Shown here: positions 52,761 to 61,841 of the stretch, piece by piece | How positions within the stretch are numbered: the stretch's first letter is position 1 | Layout: every line of letters starts with the position of its first letter | Position numbers and translations under genes: made by a program | NCBI GenBank assembly: GCA_050246735.1 | Contig: JBFWVM010000001.1 | Coordinates: 248,001-312,000 of the forward strand | DNA length: 64,000 nucleotides | DNA from: Taklimakanibacter sp050246735 | Lineage (GTDB): Bacteria; Pseudomonadota; Alphaproteobacteria; Rhizobiales; Aestuariivirgaceae | Reading direction: 5' to 3' | The notes under the pieces: model-generated | Seen by the model: only the letters and a program-made list of their open reading frames with translations | Databases searched by the model: none | What the model was told of the DNA's origin: nothing

Positions 52761-53237
52761 ATGCGCAAGCTCGCTCTGGCCGCCGCTGTCATAGCAGCGC
52801 TCGGCCTCTCCGCTCCGGCGGCGGGTGCGAAATCGGGGGTCAAGATCGGGGTGCTGACCTGCTCGATCGAGGGTGGCGTCGGCCTCATTCTGGTATCGTC
52901 GAAGAAGGTCAACTGCGTCTACCAGCCCTCGGGCGGCGGCCGCGTCGAGCGCTACGAAGGGCGGATCCGCAAGCTGGGCGTGGATATCGGCGTCACGAAT
53001 CAGACCATTCTGGCCTGGGCCGTCTTCGCCCCGGGCAAGACCAGGCGAGGGGCCCTCGAAGGAACTTATGTCGGGGCCACCGCCGAGGCCACGGTCGTGG
53101 CCGGCCTCGGCGCCAATGTCCTCATTGGCGGGTTCAAGAAAACCATTTCCTTGCAACCGCTTAGCGTGCAGGTCCAGACGGGCCTGAACATCGCGGCCGG
53201 GGTCGCCGGCCTCTATCTGGATTTCGTCCGGCATTGA
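52761..53237 (+). CDS. DUF992 secreted protein
   Basis: A 158-residue exported protein with signal peptide MRKLALAAAVIAALGLSAPAAGA. The body shows the DUF992 pattern VKIGVLTCSIEGGVGLILVSSKKVNCVYQP with a conserved Cys pair, then YEGRIRKLGVDIGVT and YVGATAEATVVAGLGANVLIGG. Probably a small beta-rich periplasmic or outer-membrane protein, typical of Hyphomicrobiales; no function is known. AAGGGAAAT lies ahead of the ATG. Confidence 0.9.
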   Translation: MRKLALAAAVIAALGLSAPAAGAKSGVKIGVLTCSIEGGVGLILVSSKKVNCVYQPSGGGRVERYEGRIRKLGVDIGVTNQTILAWAVFAPGKTRRGALEGTYVGATAEATVVAGLGANVLIGGFKKTISLQPLSVQVQTGLNIAAGVAGLYLDFVRH

Positions 53238-53394
53238 CGGTTCCGTAGCGGAAAACTGTTGCCGATTTGCCGCAGCTGGAAAAAAATTCCAACGCAGGGG
53301 CAGAATCCGTATCTTCCTGCACAGAGCTAAGCTAGCCTCGCCGAACGGCGTTTGGAAAGTTCGCTTGAGTTCATAGCCTGAGGCAGGGGAAAAT

Positions 53395-54216
53395 ATGATC
53401 AGAAAGAGAGCATGGCTCACGGGGGCCGCACTTACCGGCACGCTCGCCGTCACCGCTTTCGGCGGTTCGGCGATCGCGGCCGACGTCATCGAAGAAGCAC
53501 CGAATTGCGCCGTATCGAGCTTCAACGGCAAGCTCGAAGCGGGTGCGGGATATGCCGACCGGGAGGAATTCGACGGCGATTTCGCCTTCGAGGCGGGCGG
53601 CTCGCTGAGCTTTCCCCTGGGCTGCATGCTCGGACTCCAGCTCGATGTCGGCGTGTCCGACAAGCTGGACGACACGCAATATGGCGGCATCGCCCATCTG
53701 TTCATCCGCGACCCTGAGAGCTATCTGTTCGGCATCACCGGCGGCGTGCTCGACGGCGAGGACGTCAACCTCATCCCGATCGGTCCGGAAGTCGAGCTCT
53801 ATCTCGGCAATTTCAGCCTCGAAGCCTGGGGCGGCTATCTGAACATCGATCCGGACCATGGCGGCAGCGACGATTCGGGCTTCCTCATCGCCGATGCGGC
53901 CTTCTACCTGACCGACGATTTCCGCGTGTCGGTGGGCGGCAAGATCGTCGACGACTATGAGGGCCTGCGCGCCGGCTTCGAGTATCAGTTCACCGACTCG
54001 CCGATGTCGCTCTACGGCAAGGCCGAATATGGCGACAACGACTACTTCACCCTGCTCGGCGGCCTCAAATTCTACTTCGGCGGCGAAGACAAGAGCCTGA
54101 TCCGCCGTCATCGCGAGGACGATCCGCGCAACCGCACGCTCGATCTGTTCCTGAACGGTGCGGGTCACGACTCGGGCAACAATCCTTACGGACCGCCGGT
54201 GGTCGAAAATTTTTAG
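53395..54216 (+). CDS. Putative outer-membrane beta-barrel protein
   Basis: A 273-residue exported protein: signal peptide (KRAWLTGAALTGTLAVTAFGGSAIAA), then alternating hydrophobic and polar strands with many Gly and aromatic residues (GKLEAGAGYADREEFDG; GLQLDVGVSDKLDD; SLYGKAEYGDNDYFTLLGGLKFYFGG). This fits a porin-like or OmpA-like barrel of 8-12 strands, acidic overall. It ends in Phe, as barrel proteins often do, but a hydrophilic stretch (GAGHDSGNNPYGPPVV) precedes it. A strong terminator follows 25 bases on. No named family. Confidence 0.7.
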   Translation: MIRKRAWLTGAALTGTLAVTAFGGSAIAADVIEEAPNCAVSSFNGKLEAGAGYADREEFDGDFAFEAGGSLSFPLGCMLGLQLDVGVSDKLDDTQYGGIAHLFIRDPESYLFGITGGVLDGEDVNLIPIGPEVELYLGNFSLEAWGGYLNIDPDHGGSDDSGFLIADAAFYLTDDFRVSVGGKIVDDYEGLRAGFEYQFTDSPMSLYGKAEYGDNDYFTLLGGLKFYFGGEDKSLIRRHREDDPRNRTLDLFLNGAGHDSGNNPYGPPVVENF

Positions 54217-54240
54217 ACAAAAATATACCTGTGCATGTCA

Positions 54241-54275
54241 AGAGCCGCGGCTGATATCCGCGGCTCTTTGTCTTT
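54241..54275 (+). terminator. Intrinsic terminator after the beta-barrel gene
   Basis: AGAGCCGCGG (54241-54250) pairs perfectly with CCGCGGCTCT (54258-54267) around a 7-base loop and is followed by TTGTCTTT. It ends 24 bases before the start of the glycosyltransferase gene, so that gene needs its own promoter. Confidence 0.88.
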
Positions 54276-54299
54276 AGAGTCGTATCGTCCGGTCGGATC

Positions 54300-55508
54300 A
54301 TGAGGTCTGAAGGCCACACGTCCCATGTCCTGCTCTGCTGGGAATTCGGTCAGGGAACGACGCATGCGAGAATCCTGAAAGCCGTCGGGGACCGGCTCGC
54401 TCAGCATGGATGCAGAACAACATATGTGTTCTGCACGCCGTCGGCCGCAGACGCCGTCGGCATCGCGAAAGCGGATCTGCGCCGTGGGCCCGGCTGGCCG
54501 CTCAAGACGAGCCCCGGCTATGGCGCACATTCGCTGACCAGCGCGACCTATGGCGACATATTCGCCCAGATGTTTCTGGACGTGGAAGGCGAGCTCGACG
54601 AAAGGCTGCGCGTCTGGCGCAGGATCATCGACGATGAGCGTCCGGACCTCGTCATCGCAGACTATGCGCCAGGCCTTGCGCTCGCAGCCTACGGCACCGT
54701 GCCGCTCATTGCCGTGGGCAACGGGTATACGTTGCCGCCCGCCGACCTCGCCGCCTTTCCCATCCTCGCCGACAGCAAGCAGCCGGTGAAATATCCCGAG
54801 CATGAGGCGGTCGAACGCATCAACAGGGTGCTTGCGGCGCACAAGCGCAAGCCGGTCGAAAGTCTGGCGCAGATCAATCGCGCCGACCGGCATTGTCTGC
54901 TGACCTATCCGATATTCGATCCCTACCGAGCCGAACGGAAGGATCCCTGGCTCGGATCGCCCATGGTCGGCGGCGGCGTCAAGGCCGACGCGCCAGGCGC
55001 CCTGCTGTTCGCTTATTTCTACGAGAACCGTCAGCTCGACGACCGGCTGATCGAGGGGCTCGCAGGCGGCGGACTGGCGGGCAATGCGGTGTTTACCTCT
55101 CCGGTCAGAAGAACAGCCAGAAGGCTGGCCAGGGCGAACATCGAAGCGCCTTTCGGCCTGTTGGACCTGTCGCAAGAGCTTCCGAAAACCAGGGTCATCG
55201 TCCATCAGGGCGGCTTGCATACCTGCTGTGCGGGCGCTTTGTGCGGGATCCCGCAGGTCATCGTCTACACGGATCAGGAAAAGAAGCTCTATGCCCAGTC
55301 CATTGTCGGCCGCGATGCGGGTTTCATGCTGGAATGGTCGTCTTTCACGGCCGGCGGCCTGGCGGCGGCCATTCGCGAGGCTGCGGAGCACGAGCCGGTC
55401 TTCGATGCCGCGCGCAAGCTCGCCGACGAGCTGGCGCCCTTCGGAGGGACGCAACCGGTTGCCGCCGTGGCCGAGACCGCGCTCAGGTTCGTGAATAGTC
55501 CGGGGTGA
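54300..55508 (+). CDS. GT1-like UDP-glycosyltransferase
   Basis: A 402-residue glycosyltransferase of GT-B fold. The N-terminus has the FGQGTTHARIL variant of the G-x-G-H-x-x-R acceptor loop; the nucleotide-sugar site is VIVHQGGLHTCCAGALCGIPQV with His302. Such enzymes glycosylate natural products, lipids or rhamnolipid-type acids. No signal peptide, so cytoplasmic. The ATG has no clear Shine-Dalgarno site, and a terminator lies just upstream. Its last 26 bases overlap the convergent ligase gene. The neighbourhood (two tandem acyl-activating enzymes) suggests the acceptor or product is an activated acid. Confidence 0.85.
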   Translation: MRSEGHTSHVLLCWEFGQGTTHARILKAVGDRLAQHGCRTTYVFCTPSAADAVGIAKADLRRGPGWPLKTSPGYGAHSLTSATYGDIFAQMFLDVEGELDERLRVWRRIIDDERPDLVIADYAPGLALAAYGTVPLIAVGNGYTLPPADLAAFPILADSKQPVKYPEHEAVERINRVLAAHKRKPVESLAQINRADRHCLLTYPIFDPYRAERKDPWLGSPMVGGGVKADAPGALLFAYFYENRQLDDRLIEGLAGGGLAGNAVFTSPVRRTARRLARANIEAPFGLLDLSQELPKTRVIVHQGGLHTCCAGALCGIPQVIVYTDQEKKLYAQSIVGRDAGFMLEWSSFTAGGLAAAIREAAEHEPVFDAARKLADELAPFGGTQPVAAVAETALRFVNSPG

Positions 55509-56826
55509 CGCCAGGCTCGCATTCATTCACAAACACGATGTGCTTCTGGCCCGGCCGGGTCGGCATCGCGTCGAGCTGAGTGAAGGTGATCTCCGGCCTG
55601 GCGTTGCGCCAGATGGTGGGCATCTTCTCCCTGATATAACGTTCGCCCTCCGCCGTGAGCTCGTCCCTGGTCACGAATCTTATCTCGACCGCCATGGGAC
55701 CCGTCTGGGCTATCTGATACCATGTGGGGTTCATGACTTTCGCGAGGATCTTGTAAGCCTCGGAGTCGTACGGCGCGACCGGGCGGTCGTCGCCGAAGCG
55801 GAAGAGGTTCTTTGTCCGGCCGGTGATCGAGCCGATCACAGGCAATGTCCGCCCGCAGGGGCAAGGCTGACCAAAGGCCGCAACGTCACCGATCTGATAC
55901 CGGATGATCGGAAGGACCGTGTTGTGCAGCACCGTGACGATAATGCGCCCCTCCACCCCCCGCGGGCATGGCTGGCCGGCTTCATCGACGATTTCGACCA
56001 AAGCCAGTTCGGACAGGATGTGGAGGGACCCGGCTTCGCACTGATGCGCGATCTGTCCGCAATCGTTCGAGCTGTAGACCTCCAGGACCGGAATGCCGAG
56101 CGCGTCATGGACCAGCTTGCGAACCAATGGCGCGACCTGCCCGCCATAGGCGACCATGGCGCCGATGGGATTGTCGATCCTTTGGCTCACCAGATGTTCG
56201 GCCACCGTGGGCAGGGACATAGGCAGCGCTTGAAAATACTTCGGTCGTTTGCGGCCCAGCCACTCGGCTATGCGATGGTAGGGCGTGTCCGGCGCGAGGG
56301 TCATGACCGATCCCAGGTTGCGGTGCCATGGCGGTCCCCAGGGATCGTAGGTCTTGCCTTCCGGCCAAGGCTCGGTGCCGCGGGTAATCGCCAGGTGGCC
56401 GGAATAGTCAAACTTGTGCCACTCGAACATCCGCCAGTTGGCGCTCTTGCGGGACAGCGTCGTCAGCGACGTCCACGTCATCGTGACCGGCTCGCCCGTC
56501 GTCCCCGACGTCGAGATCGAATGGAGACTTCCATGGCGATCGGGCACGTCGTTGGACAGCATGTCGCTTCTGTGCAATTGCATGTGAGAGCGCTCGACGA
56601 TCGGAATTTCGGTCCAGCGCTCCCAATTGATGCTGTCGTCCCGGTTCAACACCGGCGCCAATCTGTCCTTGTAGAAGGTCGTCGTGCGGGCGGCATGGCG
56701 AAGCATGTGCGCCAGTTGCTGGCGCTGATAGGCTTTCAGCTCATCTTCGGGCATCCACTGCGTGTGCTGCAAAGTCTCATAGAATGCCCGCAGCGTCTCT
56801 TCAGAAGTTTCCAGCAAGTCTGTCAT
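55483..56826 (-). CDS. PaaK/CapK-like adenylate-forming enzyme, copy 1
   Basis: A 447-residue member of the ANL-type AMP-binding superfamily, nearest in style to phenylacetate-CoA ligase and CapK. The P-loop-like motif is STSGTTGEP at 105-113; VLEVYSSNDCGQIAHQC holds the second core motif; IIRYQIGDVA is the YRxGD-type motif, followed by CPCGRTLPVI. Substrate unknown; aryl, acyl or polysaccharide-linked acids are all possible. ATG 56826 (MTDLLETSEE) is chosen over the longer open frame, whose front part is unlike the family. It is a tandem paralogue of the next gene upstream, 92 bases away, on the same strand. Confidence 0.8.
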   Translation of the reverse strand: MTDLLETSEETLRAFYETLQHTQWMPEDELKAYQRQQLAHMLRHAARTTTFYKDRLAPVLNRDDSINWERWTEIPIVERSHMQLHRSDMLSNDVPDRHGSLHSISTSGTTGEPVTMTWTSLTTLSRKSANWRMFEWHKFDYSGHLAITRGTEPWPEGKTYDPWGPPWHRNLGSVMTLAPDTPYHRIAEWLGRKRPKYFQALPMSLPTVAEHLVSQRIDNPIGAMVAYGGQVAPLVRKLVHDALGIPVLEVYSSNDCGQIAHQCEAGSLHILSELALVEIVDEAGQPCPRGVEGRIIVTVLHNTVLPIIRYQIGDVAAFGQPCPCGRTLPVIGSITGRTKNLFRFGDDRPVAPYDSEAYKILAKVMNPTWYQIAQTGPMAVEIRFVTRDELTAEGERYIREKMPTIWRNARPEITFTQLDAMPTRPGQKHIVFVNECEPGVTPDYSRT

Positions 56827-56918
56827 GGCACCCAGGTTAGCATGCCGACCTTCTCCGCAAAATGGCCGACCAGCGGGCGATGACGACACGTGACGTCCGA
56901 CAGCGGAGCGGCCCGCCG

Positions 56919-58238
56919 CTAGCCTGAAAATGGGTTCTCGTACTCGTTGACGAACAAAATGTGCTTCTTGCCCGGCGGGGTCGGAATAGAGTCGAATTGC
57001 CTGAAGGCGACGGAAAGATCGGCGCGCCGCAGCACGGCGGGAATGCCGGCACGAAGCATAGCCTGGTAATCCTTGTGCGGCGGCGCCTTGCTGACGAATC
57101 TGAGTTCGACGGATCGAGGTCCCGTCTGGGCCAGCTGGTACCAACTCGGCTGGAGGAGCGGTTTCAGCATCGTGCAGATCTGCCTGTCGGTGGGCGAGAA
57201 CAATCCATCGCCGCTGAATCTGAACATGTGCCTGGATCGTCCGACTATCGGAGCGATCACCGGCAGCGAGCGGCCGCATCTGCATGGCTCGGCGAAGGAC
57301 GTTATATCGCCGAGATCGTAGCGGATCGCAGGCTGGGCCGATCCGTGCAGGACAGTCACGAGCACCCGGCCTTCGACGCCCGGCGGACAGGCCCGGTCAT
57401 GCTCGTCGACGATCTCCACCAGAACCAGCTCCGAGGCGACGTGAAAGGAGCCGAAGGGACACTGATGCGCGATTTGACCGCAATCCACGGCGCTGTAGAT
57501 TTCGATGACCGGGATGCCCAGATGCTCGGCGACCACCTCGCGGTCGAGCACGCTCGGCTGCATCCCCAGGCCAATCATGCAGGCCAGGTCCAGTCGGAGC
57601 TTCCGGTGCGCCGCTTCCTGCGCTATCGCCGGCATCAGCAGGGCAGGGCCGCAAAAATATGCGGCCTTCTTGCGGTGAAGCCATTCGGTCAGGCGCGGAA
57701 CCGAGGTCGTCAGCTCCATCGTAAGGAGGGGCGCCATCGGCCCCTTCGTCCAGGGCGGACCCCAGGCGGCTTTCGCGATGCCCTCGGGCCATTTGCCGAT
57801 TCCGGTGACTTCGGCATAGGGGCGGCTGAAATCAAAGTTGTGCCATATGTAGCTGCGCCAGCGGGCGACACGCCGCATCATCCGGCTCAGTCCCGTCCAT
57901 TTCATTTGGACGGGGATGCCCGTCGAACCGGACGTGCTGACGACCGTGATGTCGCCGTGACGCCGAGGGACATCGTTCGAGGATATCTCGTCCTGATGTT
58001 CGAGCATGTCGGAACGCTTCAGGATCGGGATTTCGTGCCAGCGGCTCCAGTCCATGCTGCCGTCCTTGCGGAAGACGGGCGCCAGGCGCTGCTTGTAAAA
58101 GGACGTCGTGCCGGCGGCGTGGACGAGAAGCCTGGCGAGCTGCCGGCGCTGGTAGGCCTCAAGCTCCGTTCTCGGCAGCCACTGAGTAGCCTGCAGAGTG
58201 TCGAAAAACGCGCGTTGTCTGATCTCGCGAGCGCTCAT
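56919..58238 (-). CDS. PaaK/CapK-like adenylate-forming enzyme, copy 2
   Basis: A 439-residue paralogue of the preceding protein with matching motifs: STSGSTGIP at 101-109, VIEIYSAVDCGQIAHQC, AIRYDLGDI and CRCGRSLPVI. The two proteins align end to end but differ widely in their middle parts, so substrate preference may differ. ATG 58238 (MSAREIRQRAFFDTLQ) aligns with the copy 1 start; the open frame reaches 58301. It is the first gene of the pair and diverges from the EF-G-like gene over 151 bases. The cassette of two ligases and one glycosyltransferase is unlike any standard pathway I know. Confidence 0.8.
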   Translation of the reverse strand: MSAREIRQRAFFDTLQATQWLPRTELEAYQRRQLARLLVHAAGTTSFYKQRLAPVFRKDGSMDWSRWHEIPILKRSDMLEHQDEISSNDVPRRHGDITVVSTSGSTGIPVQMKWTGLSRMMRRVARWRSYIWHNFDFSRPYAEVTGIGKWPEGIAKAAWGPPWTKGPMAPLLTMELTTSVPRLTEWLHRKKAAYFCGPALLMPAIAQEAAHRKLRLDLACMIGLGMQPSVLDREVVAEHLGIPVIEIYSAVDCGQIAHQCPFGSFHVASELVLVEIVDEHDRACPPGVEGRVLVTVLHGSAQPAIRYDLGDITSFAEPCRCGRSLPVIAPIVGRSRHMFRFSGDGLFSPTDRQICTMLKPLLQPSWYQLAQTGPRSVELRFVSKAPPHKDYQAMLRAGIPAVLRRADLSVAFRQFDSIPTPPGKKHILFVNEYENPFSG

Positions 58239-58389
58239 GTCCCAGATTAGCACGCGGCCCTGCGATTGCCACTTGTCACGACCGCAAAACGGCGCGAGCA
58301 TGGGGGCCTGAGGAGCCGCCCCGACGGGGTTTCCTTGGCACAGACGGGCGGTCCCGGACGGCGTTGTGCAGTCAAAAGGGAGGTCCCAA

Positions 58390-60447
58390 ATGAGCGCAAA
58401 TGGCAGAGAACGTCAGGGTCCCAGGTGCATCGCACTCGTGGGGCCCTATCTGAGCGGCAAGACCACGCTTCTCGAAGCCATCCTCTTCCGCCTCGGCGCC
58501 ATCGCGCGCCAGGGCAAGGTCGCCGACAAGACGACGGTCGGCGACGCCGCGCCCGAGGCCCGGGCGCACGGCATGAGCGTCGAGCTCAACGCCGCCAACG
58601 TGCAGTTCATGGACGAGAGCTTCACCTTCATCGACTGCCCCGGCTCGATCGAATTCGGCCAGGAGGCGCGCGCGGCTCTCGCCGGCTGCGACGCCGCGGT
58701 CGTCGTGTGCGAGCCCGACGACAAGAAGATGCCGGCGCTGCAGCTCATCCTCAAGCAGCTCGACGATCTCAAGATCCCCCGCTTCATCTTCCTCAACAAG
58801 ATCGACCGCAGCGAAGGACGCCTGCGCGACGTGCTGAACTACATGCAGCCGGCCAGTGCCGCGCCGCTGCTGCTGCGCCAGATTCCCATCTGGAAGGACG
58901 ACATCGTGCGCGGCTTCGTCGATCTGGCGCTCGAGCGCGCCTTCGTCTATCGCGAGCATGCGCCGAGCGAAGTCGTCGACATGCCCTCCGACATGCTCGA
59001 CCTCGAGAAGGAAGCGCGCTTCGCCATGCTCGAGAAGCTCGCCGACTACGACGACGAGCTCATGGAGCAGCTCCTCTCCGACATCGAGCCGCCGCGCGAC
59101 CGCGTTTTCGGCGACCTGAGCCGCGACCTGGCGGGCGGCCTGGTCACGCCGGTGCTGTTCGGCTCGGCCGAGAACGGCAACGGCATCCTCAGGCTCATGA
59201 AGGCCCTGCGCCACGAGGCGCCGGGCGTCGCCGCGACCGCCGGGCGGCTCGGGCTCGCCGACGCCAATGGCGGGGCAGTCCTGCAGATCCTCAAGACGTT
59301 CCACACGGCTCATGGCGGCAAGCTGTCGCTGTCGCGCGTGCTCGCCGGCCAGATCGCCGATGGCGCCACGGTCCATGGCGGCAAGGGCCAGGACTCCCGC
59401 ATCGCCGGCATGTTCGCCTTGATGGGCTCGACGCCGCAGAAGATCGCCAAGGCCGAGGCCGGCGACACGGTGGCGCTCGGCAAGCTCGACGCCATGGCGA
59501 CCGGAGAGACGATCGCCACCGCCAAAGGCGCGACGAAGCAGCTCATCGAGCTCGAGGTGGCGCCCGGCGTCTACGGCCTCGCCATCTCGGTCGCCGACCG
59601 CAAGGACGAGGTGAAGCTGACGAGCGCCGTCGCCAAGCTCATCGAGGAGGATCCTTCCCTGTCGCTCGAGCAGAATCCGAGCACGCACGAGATGGTGCTG
59701 TGGGGGCAGGGCGAGATGCATCTGCGCGTGGCGCTGGAGCGGCTCATGGGCAAGTTCGGCGTCCAGGCGCATGCGCGGCCGCGACGGATCGACTATCGCG
59801 AAACCATCCGCAAGCCGGTGCAGATCCGCGGCCGCCACAAGAAGCAGTCGGGCGGGCACGGGCAATTCGGCGACATCGTCGTCGAGATCAAGCCGCTGCC
59901 CCGCGGCTCGGGCTTCACCTTCACCGACACCATAACCGGCGGCGTGGTGCCGAAGCAGTACATCCCCGCGGTCGAGACCGGCATCCGCGACTGGATGGGC
60001 CAGGGACCCCTGGGCTTCCCGGTGGTGGATTTCACCGTCAATCTCTCGGACGGCTCCTATCACGACGTCGATTCCTCAGAAATGGCCTTCAAGACCGCTG
60101 CCCGCATCGCCATGAGCGACGGCATGCCGCAATGCTCGCCGGTGCTGCTCGAGCCCATCGTCGCGGTGGAGCTGCATGTCCCGAGCGATGCGACCTCGAA
60201 GGTCAACCAGATCGTCTCCGGCCATCGCGGCCAGCTTCTGGGCTTCGACAGCCGCGAAGGCTGGCCGGGCTGGGACACGGTCAGGGCGCATATGCCGGAA
60301 AGCGAGATCGGCTCGCTCATCATCGAGCTCAGATCGGCGACGGCGGGCGTCGGCACCTTCGTGTTCAAGCACGATCACATGTCGGAGCTGACCGGCAGGA
60401 CCGCCGACCAGGTGGTGACGAACCGCAAGGCGACGCTCGCGGCGTGA
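58390..60447 (+). CDS. Elongation factor G-like GTPase (divergent)
   Basis: A 685-residue protein of the EF-G superfamily with all five domains by length. The P-loop is GPYLSGKT (residues 18-25) and G4 is NKID (136-139). G3 reads DCPGS at 82-86 where EF-G has DTPGH: the histidine needed for GTP hydrolysis on the ribosome is Ser. The switch I RGIT block is also altered (AHGMSV). The domain IV segment (GGHGQFGDIVV) is recognisable. The start is ATG 58390 after GGGAGG; the frame is open to 58366. It is therefore not the housekeeping FusA but a conserved alphaproteobacterial-type EF-G-like protein of unknown role. Confidence 0.87.
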   Translation: MSANGRERQGPRCIALVGPYLSGKTTLLEAILFRLGAIARQGKVADKTTVGDAAPEARAHGMSVELNAANVQFMDESFTFIDCPGSIEFGQEARAALAGCDAAVVVCEPDDKKMPALQLILKQLDDLKIPRFIFLNKIDRSEGRLRDVLNYMQPASAAPLLLRQIPIWKDDIVRGFVDLALERAFVYREHAPSEVVDMPSDMLDLEKEARFAMLEKLADYDDELMEQLLSDIEPPRDRVFGDLSRDLAGGLVTPVLFGSAENGNGILRLMKALRHEAPGVAATAGRLGLADANGGAVLQILKTFHTAHGGKLSLSRVLAGQIADGATVHGGKGQDSRIAGMFALMGSTPQKIAKAEAGDTVALGKLDAMATGETIATAKGATKQLIELEVAPGVYGLAISVADRKDEVKLTSAVAKLIEEDPSLSLEQNPSTHEMVLWGQGEMHLRVALERLMGKFGVQAHARPRRIDYRETIRKPVQIRGRHKKQSGGHGQFGDIVVEIKPLPRGSGFTFTDTITGGVVPKQYIPAVETGIRDWMGQGPLGFPVVDFTVNLSDGSYHDVDSSEMAFKTAARIAMSDGMPQCSPVLLEPIVAVELHVPSDATSKVNQIVSGHRGQLLGFDSREGWPGWDTVRAHMPESEIGSLIIELRSATAGVGTFVFKHDHMSELTGRTADQVVTNRKATLAA

Positions 60448-60492
60448 TCCTGCGATGCCCATCCGCCGCGCGCCGGGCGGACCGGAAGCCGC

Positions 60493-61668
60493 CTACAGCA
60501 CCAGCATGGTCGCCAGTATCAGCATGAGCCCCATGCCGGCGATGTCGGTGCCGGTCGTCAGGAAGATGCTGGACGCCGTCGCGGGATCGGCGCCGAAGCG
60601 CTTCAGGATCAGCGGCACCAGCACGCCGAAGACGCCCGAGACCATGCAGGCGCCGGTCATGGCGAGAAGAATGACGAGCCCGAGCATGAACGCTTCGTTG
60701 CCGCTGGTGTCCCCGGAGGTCCAGTACATCGCCAGGCCGGCGACGATGCCCGTCAATATGCCGTTCATCGCTCCCAGGATGAGCTCCTTGGCGATCAGCT
60801 TGGCCACCGGATAACCGTCCATGTCGCCTAGCGTCATGCCCCTGAGCGTGATGGCCAGCGCCTGACATCCGGTATTGCCGGTCTGGCCCGCGAGGATCGG
60901 CAGGAAGGCGGCCAGGGCGACGATCTGGGTGATGGTGCCCTCGAACAGGCTGACCACGGCTCCCGCCATGAAGGCGGTGAAGAGGTTCACCTGCAGCCAG
61001 GGATGGCGCATCCTGAAGGCCTGCCAGATTCCCGTGTAAAGGCGCTCCTCCTTGTCCACGCCGACCATCTGGCCGGACTGGGCGCTGATCTCGATCGCCT
61101 GGCGCTCGAACAGGCGCCAGCCGCGCACCACGCCGATGACATGGCGCTCATGATCCACGACGGGATATACCGGATAGTGCCGATGGATCGCCGCCTTGAC
61201 GGCATCGGCGAGATCCATGTCCGCCGTCAGCGCAAAGGGCTCGGGCAGCATGACCTCGGCCAAGGTCTGATCGGGCCTCGCCAGGATGAGATCGCGGATC
61301 ACCGTCAGGCCGATGAGCCTGTCCTGCGCATCGGTGATGTAGAGATAGGTGATCTGCTGCGGCGTCTGGTGATTGCGCAGAAAGGCGATGGCCTCACCGA
61401 CCGTCGTGGTCTGCGCAAGCACGGCCAGCGCCGGGTCCATCATCTCGCCGACCGTGTTCTCGATGGTGTCCGTCAAGGCCGCCGAGGCCTGCAGATGCAG
61501 TTCGGAAGGCAGATAGGCCTCGATGCGCTCGACCAGCCCCTGAGGCAATTCGGCCAGAACTGCCGCTATGCGTTCGGGCGTTTCCTTGGCGAGCATCTGC
61601 GCCGCATCCATGGGCACGCGCGCTCGGACCGCTCGAACCAAGCTGGCAATGTCGTCTGGCCTGTTCAT
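60493..61668 (-). CDS. mgtE: Magnesium transporter MgtE
   Basis: A 391-residue magnesium channel of the MgtE family. A shortened N domain (about 1-70) is followed by two CBS domains (MMDPALAVLAQTTTVGEAIAFL; VMLPEPFALTADMDLADAVKAAI) that sense Mg2+, then about five helices with the pore signature GQTGNTGCQALAITLRG. It is shorter than the common 450-residue form because the N domain is reduced. It diverges from the FecR-domain gene; the 173 bases between contain a perfect ATTGCGCAAT palindrome at 61779-61788. Confidence 0.92.
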   Translation of the reverse strand: MNRPDDIASLVRAVRARVPMDAAQMLAKETPERIAAVLAELPQGLVERIEAYLPSELHLQASAALTDTIENTVGEMMDPALAVLAQTTTVGEAIAFLRNHQTPQQITYLYITDAQDRLIGLTVIRDLILARPDQTLAEVMLPEPFALTADMDLADAVKAAIHRHYPVYPVVDHERHVIGVVRGWRLFERQAIEISAQSGQMVGVDKEERLYTGIWQAFRMRHPWLQVNLFTAFMAGAVVSLFEGTITQIVALAAFLPILAGQTGNTGCQALAITLRGMTLGDMDGYPVAKLIAKELILGAMNGILTGIVAGLAMYWTSGDTSGNEAFMLGLVILLAMTGACMVSGVFGVLVPLILKRFGADPATASSIFLTTGTDIAGMGLMLILATMLVL

Positions 61669-61841
61669 GGCATTCCCCGAACTCCCAGCCGAATCCCTTC
61701 GGCCGGACCCGACAATAGCGCTCTTCTCGTCATGGGCGTCATGGGCTAATCACCGGCGCTGCCTAAGCGACGGACTATATTGCGCAATTTACACGTATAG
61801 AGCAGGATAGTTACGCTGAGTTCAAGCTGGGAATCACCTGA

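Noticed and set aside
58266..60527. A 753-codon frame in a second reading frame of the EF-G-like gene
   Set aside because: The other frame has P-loop, NKID and domain IV motifs; this one is Arg/Ala-rich with no recognisable sequence.
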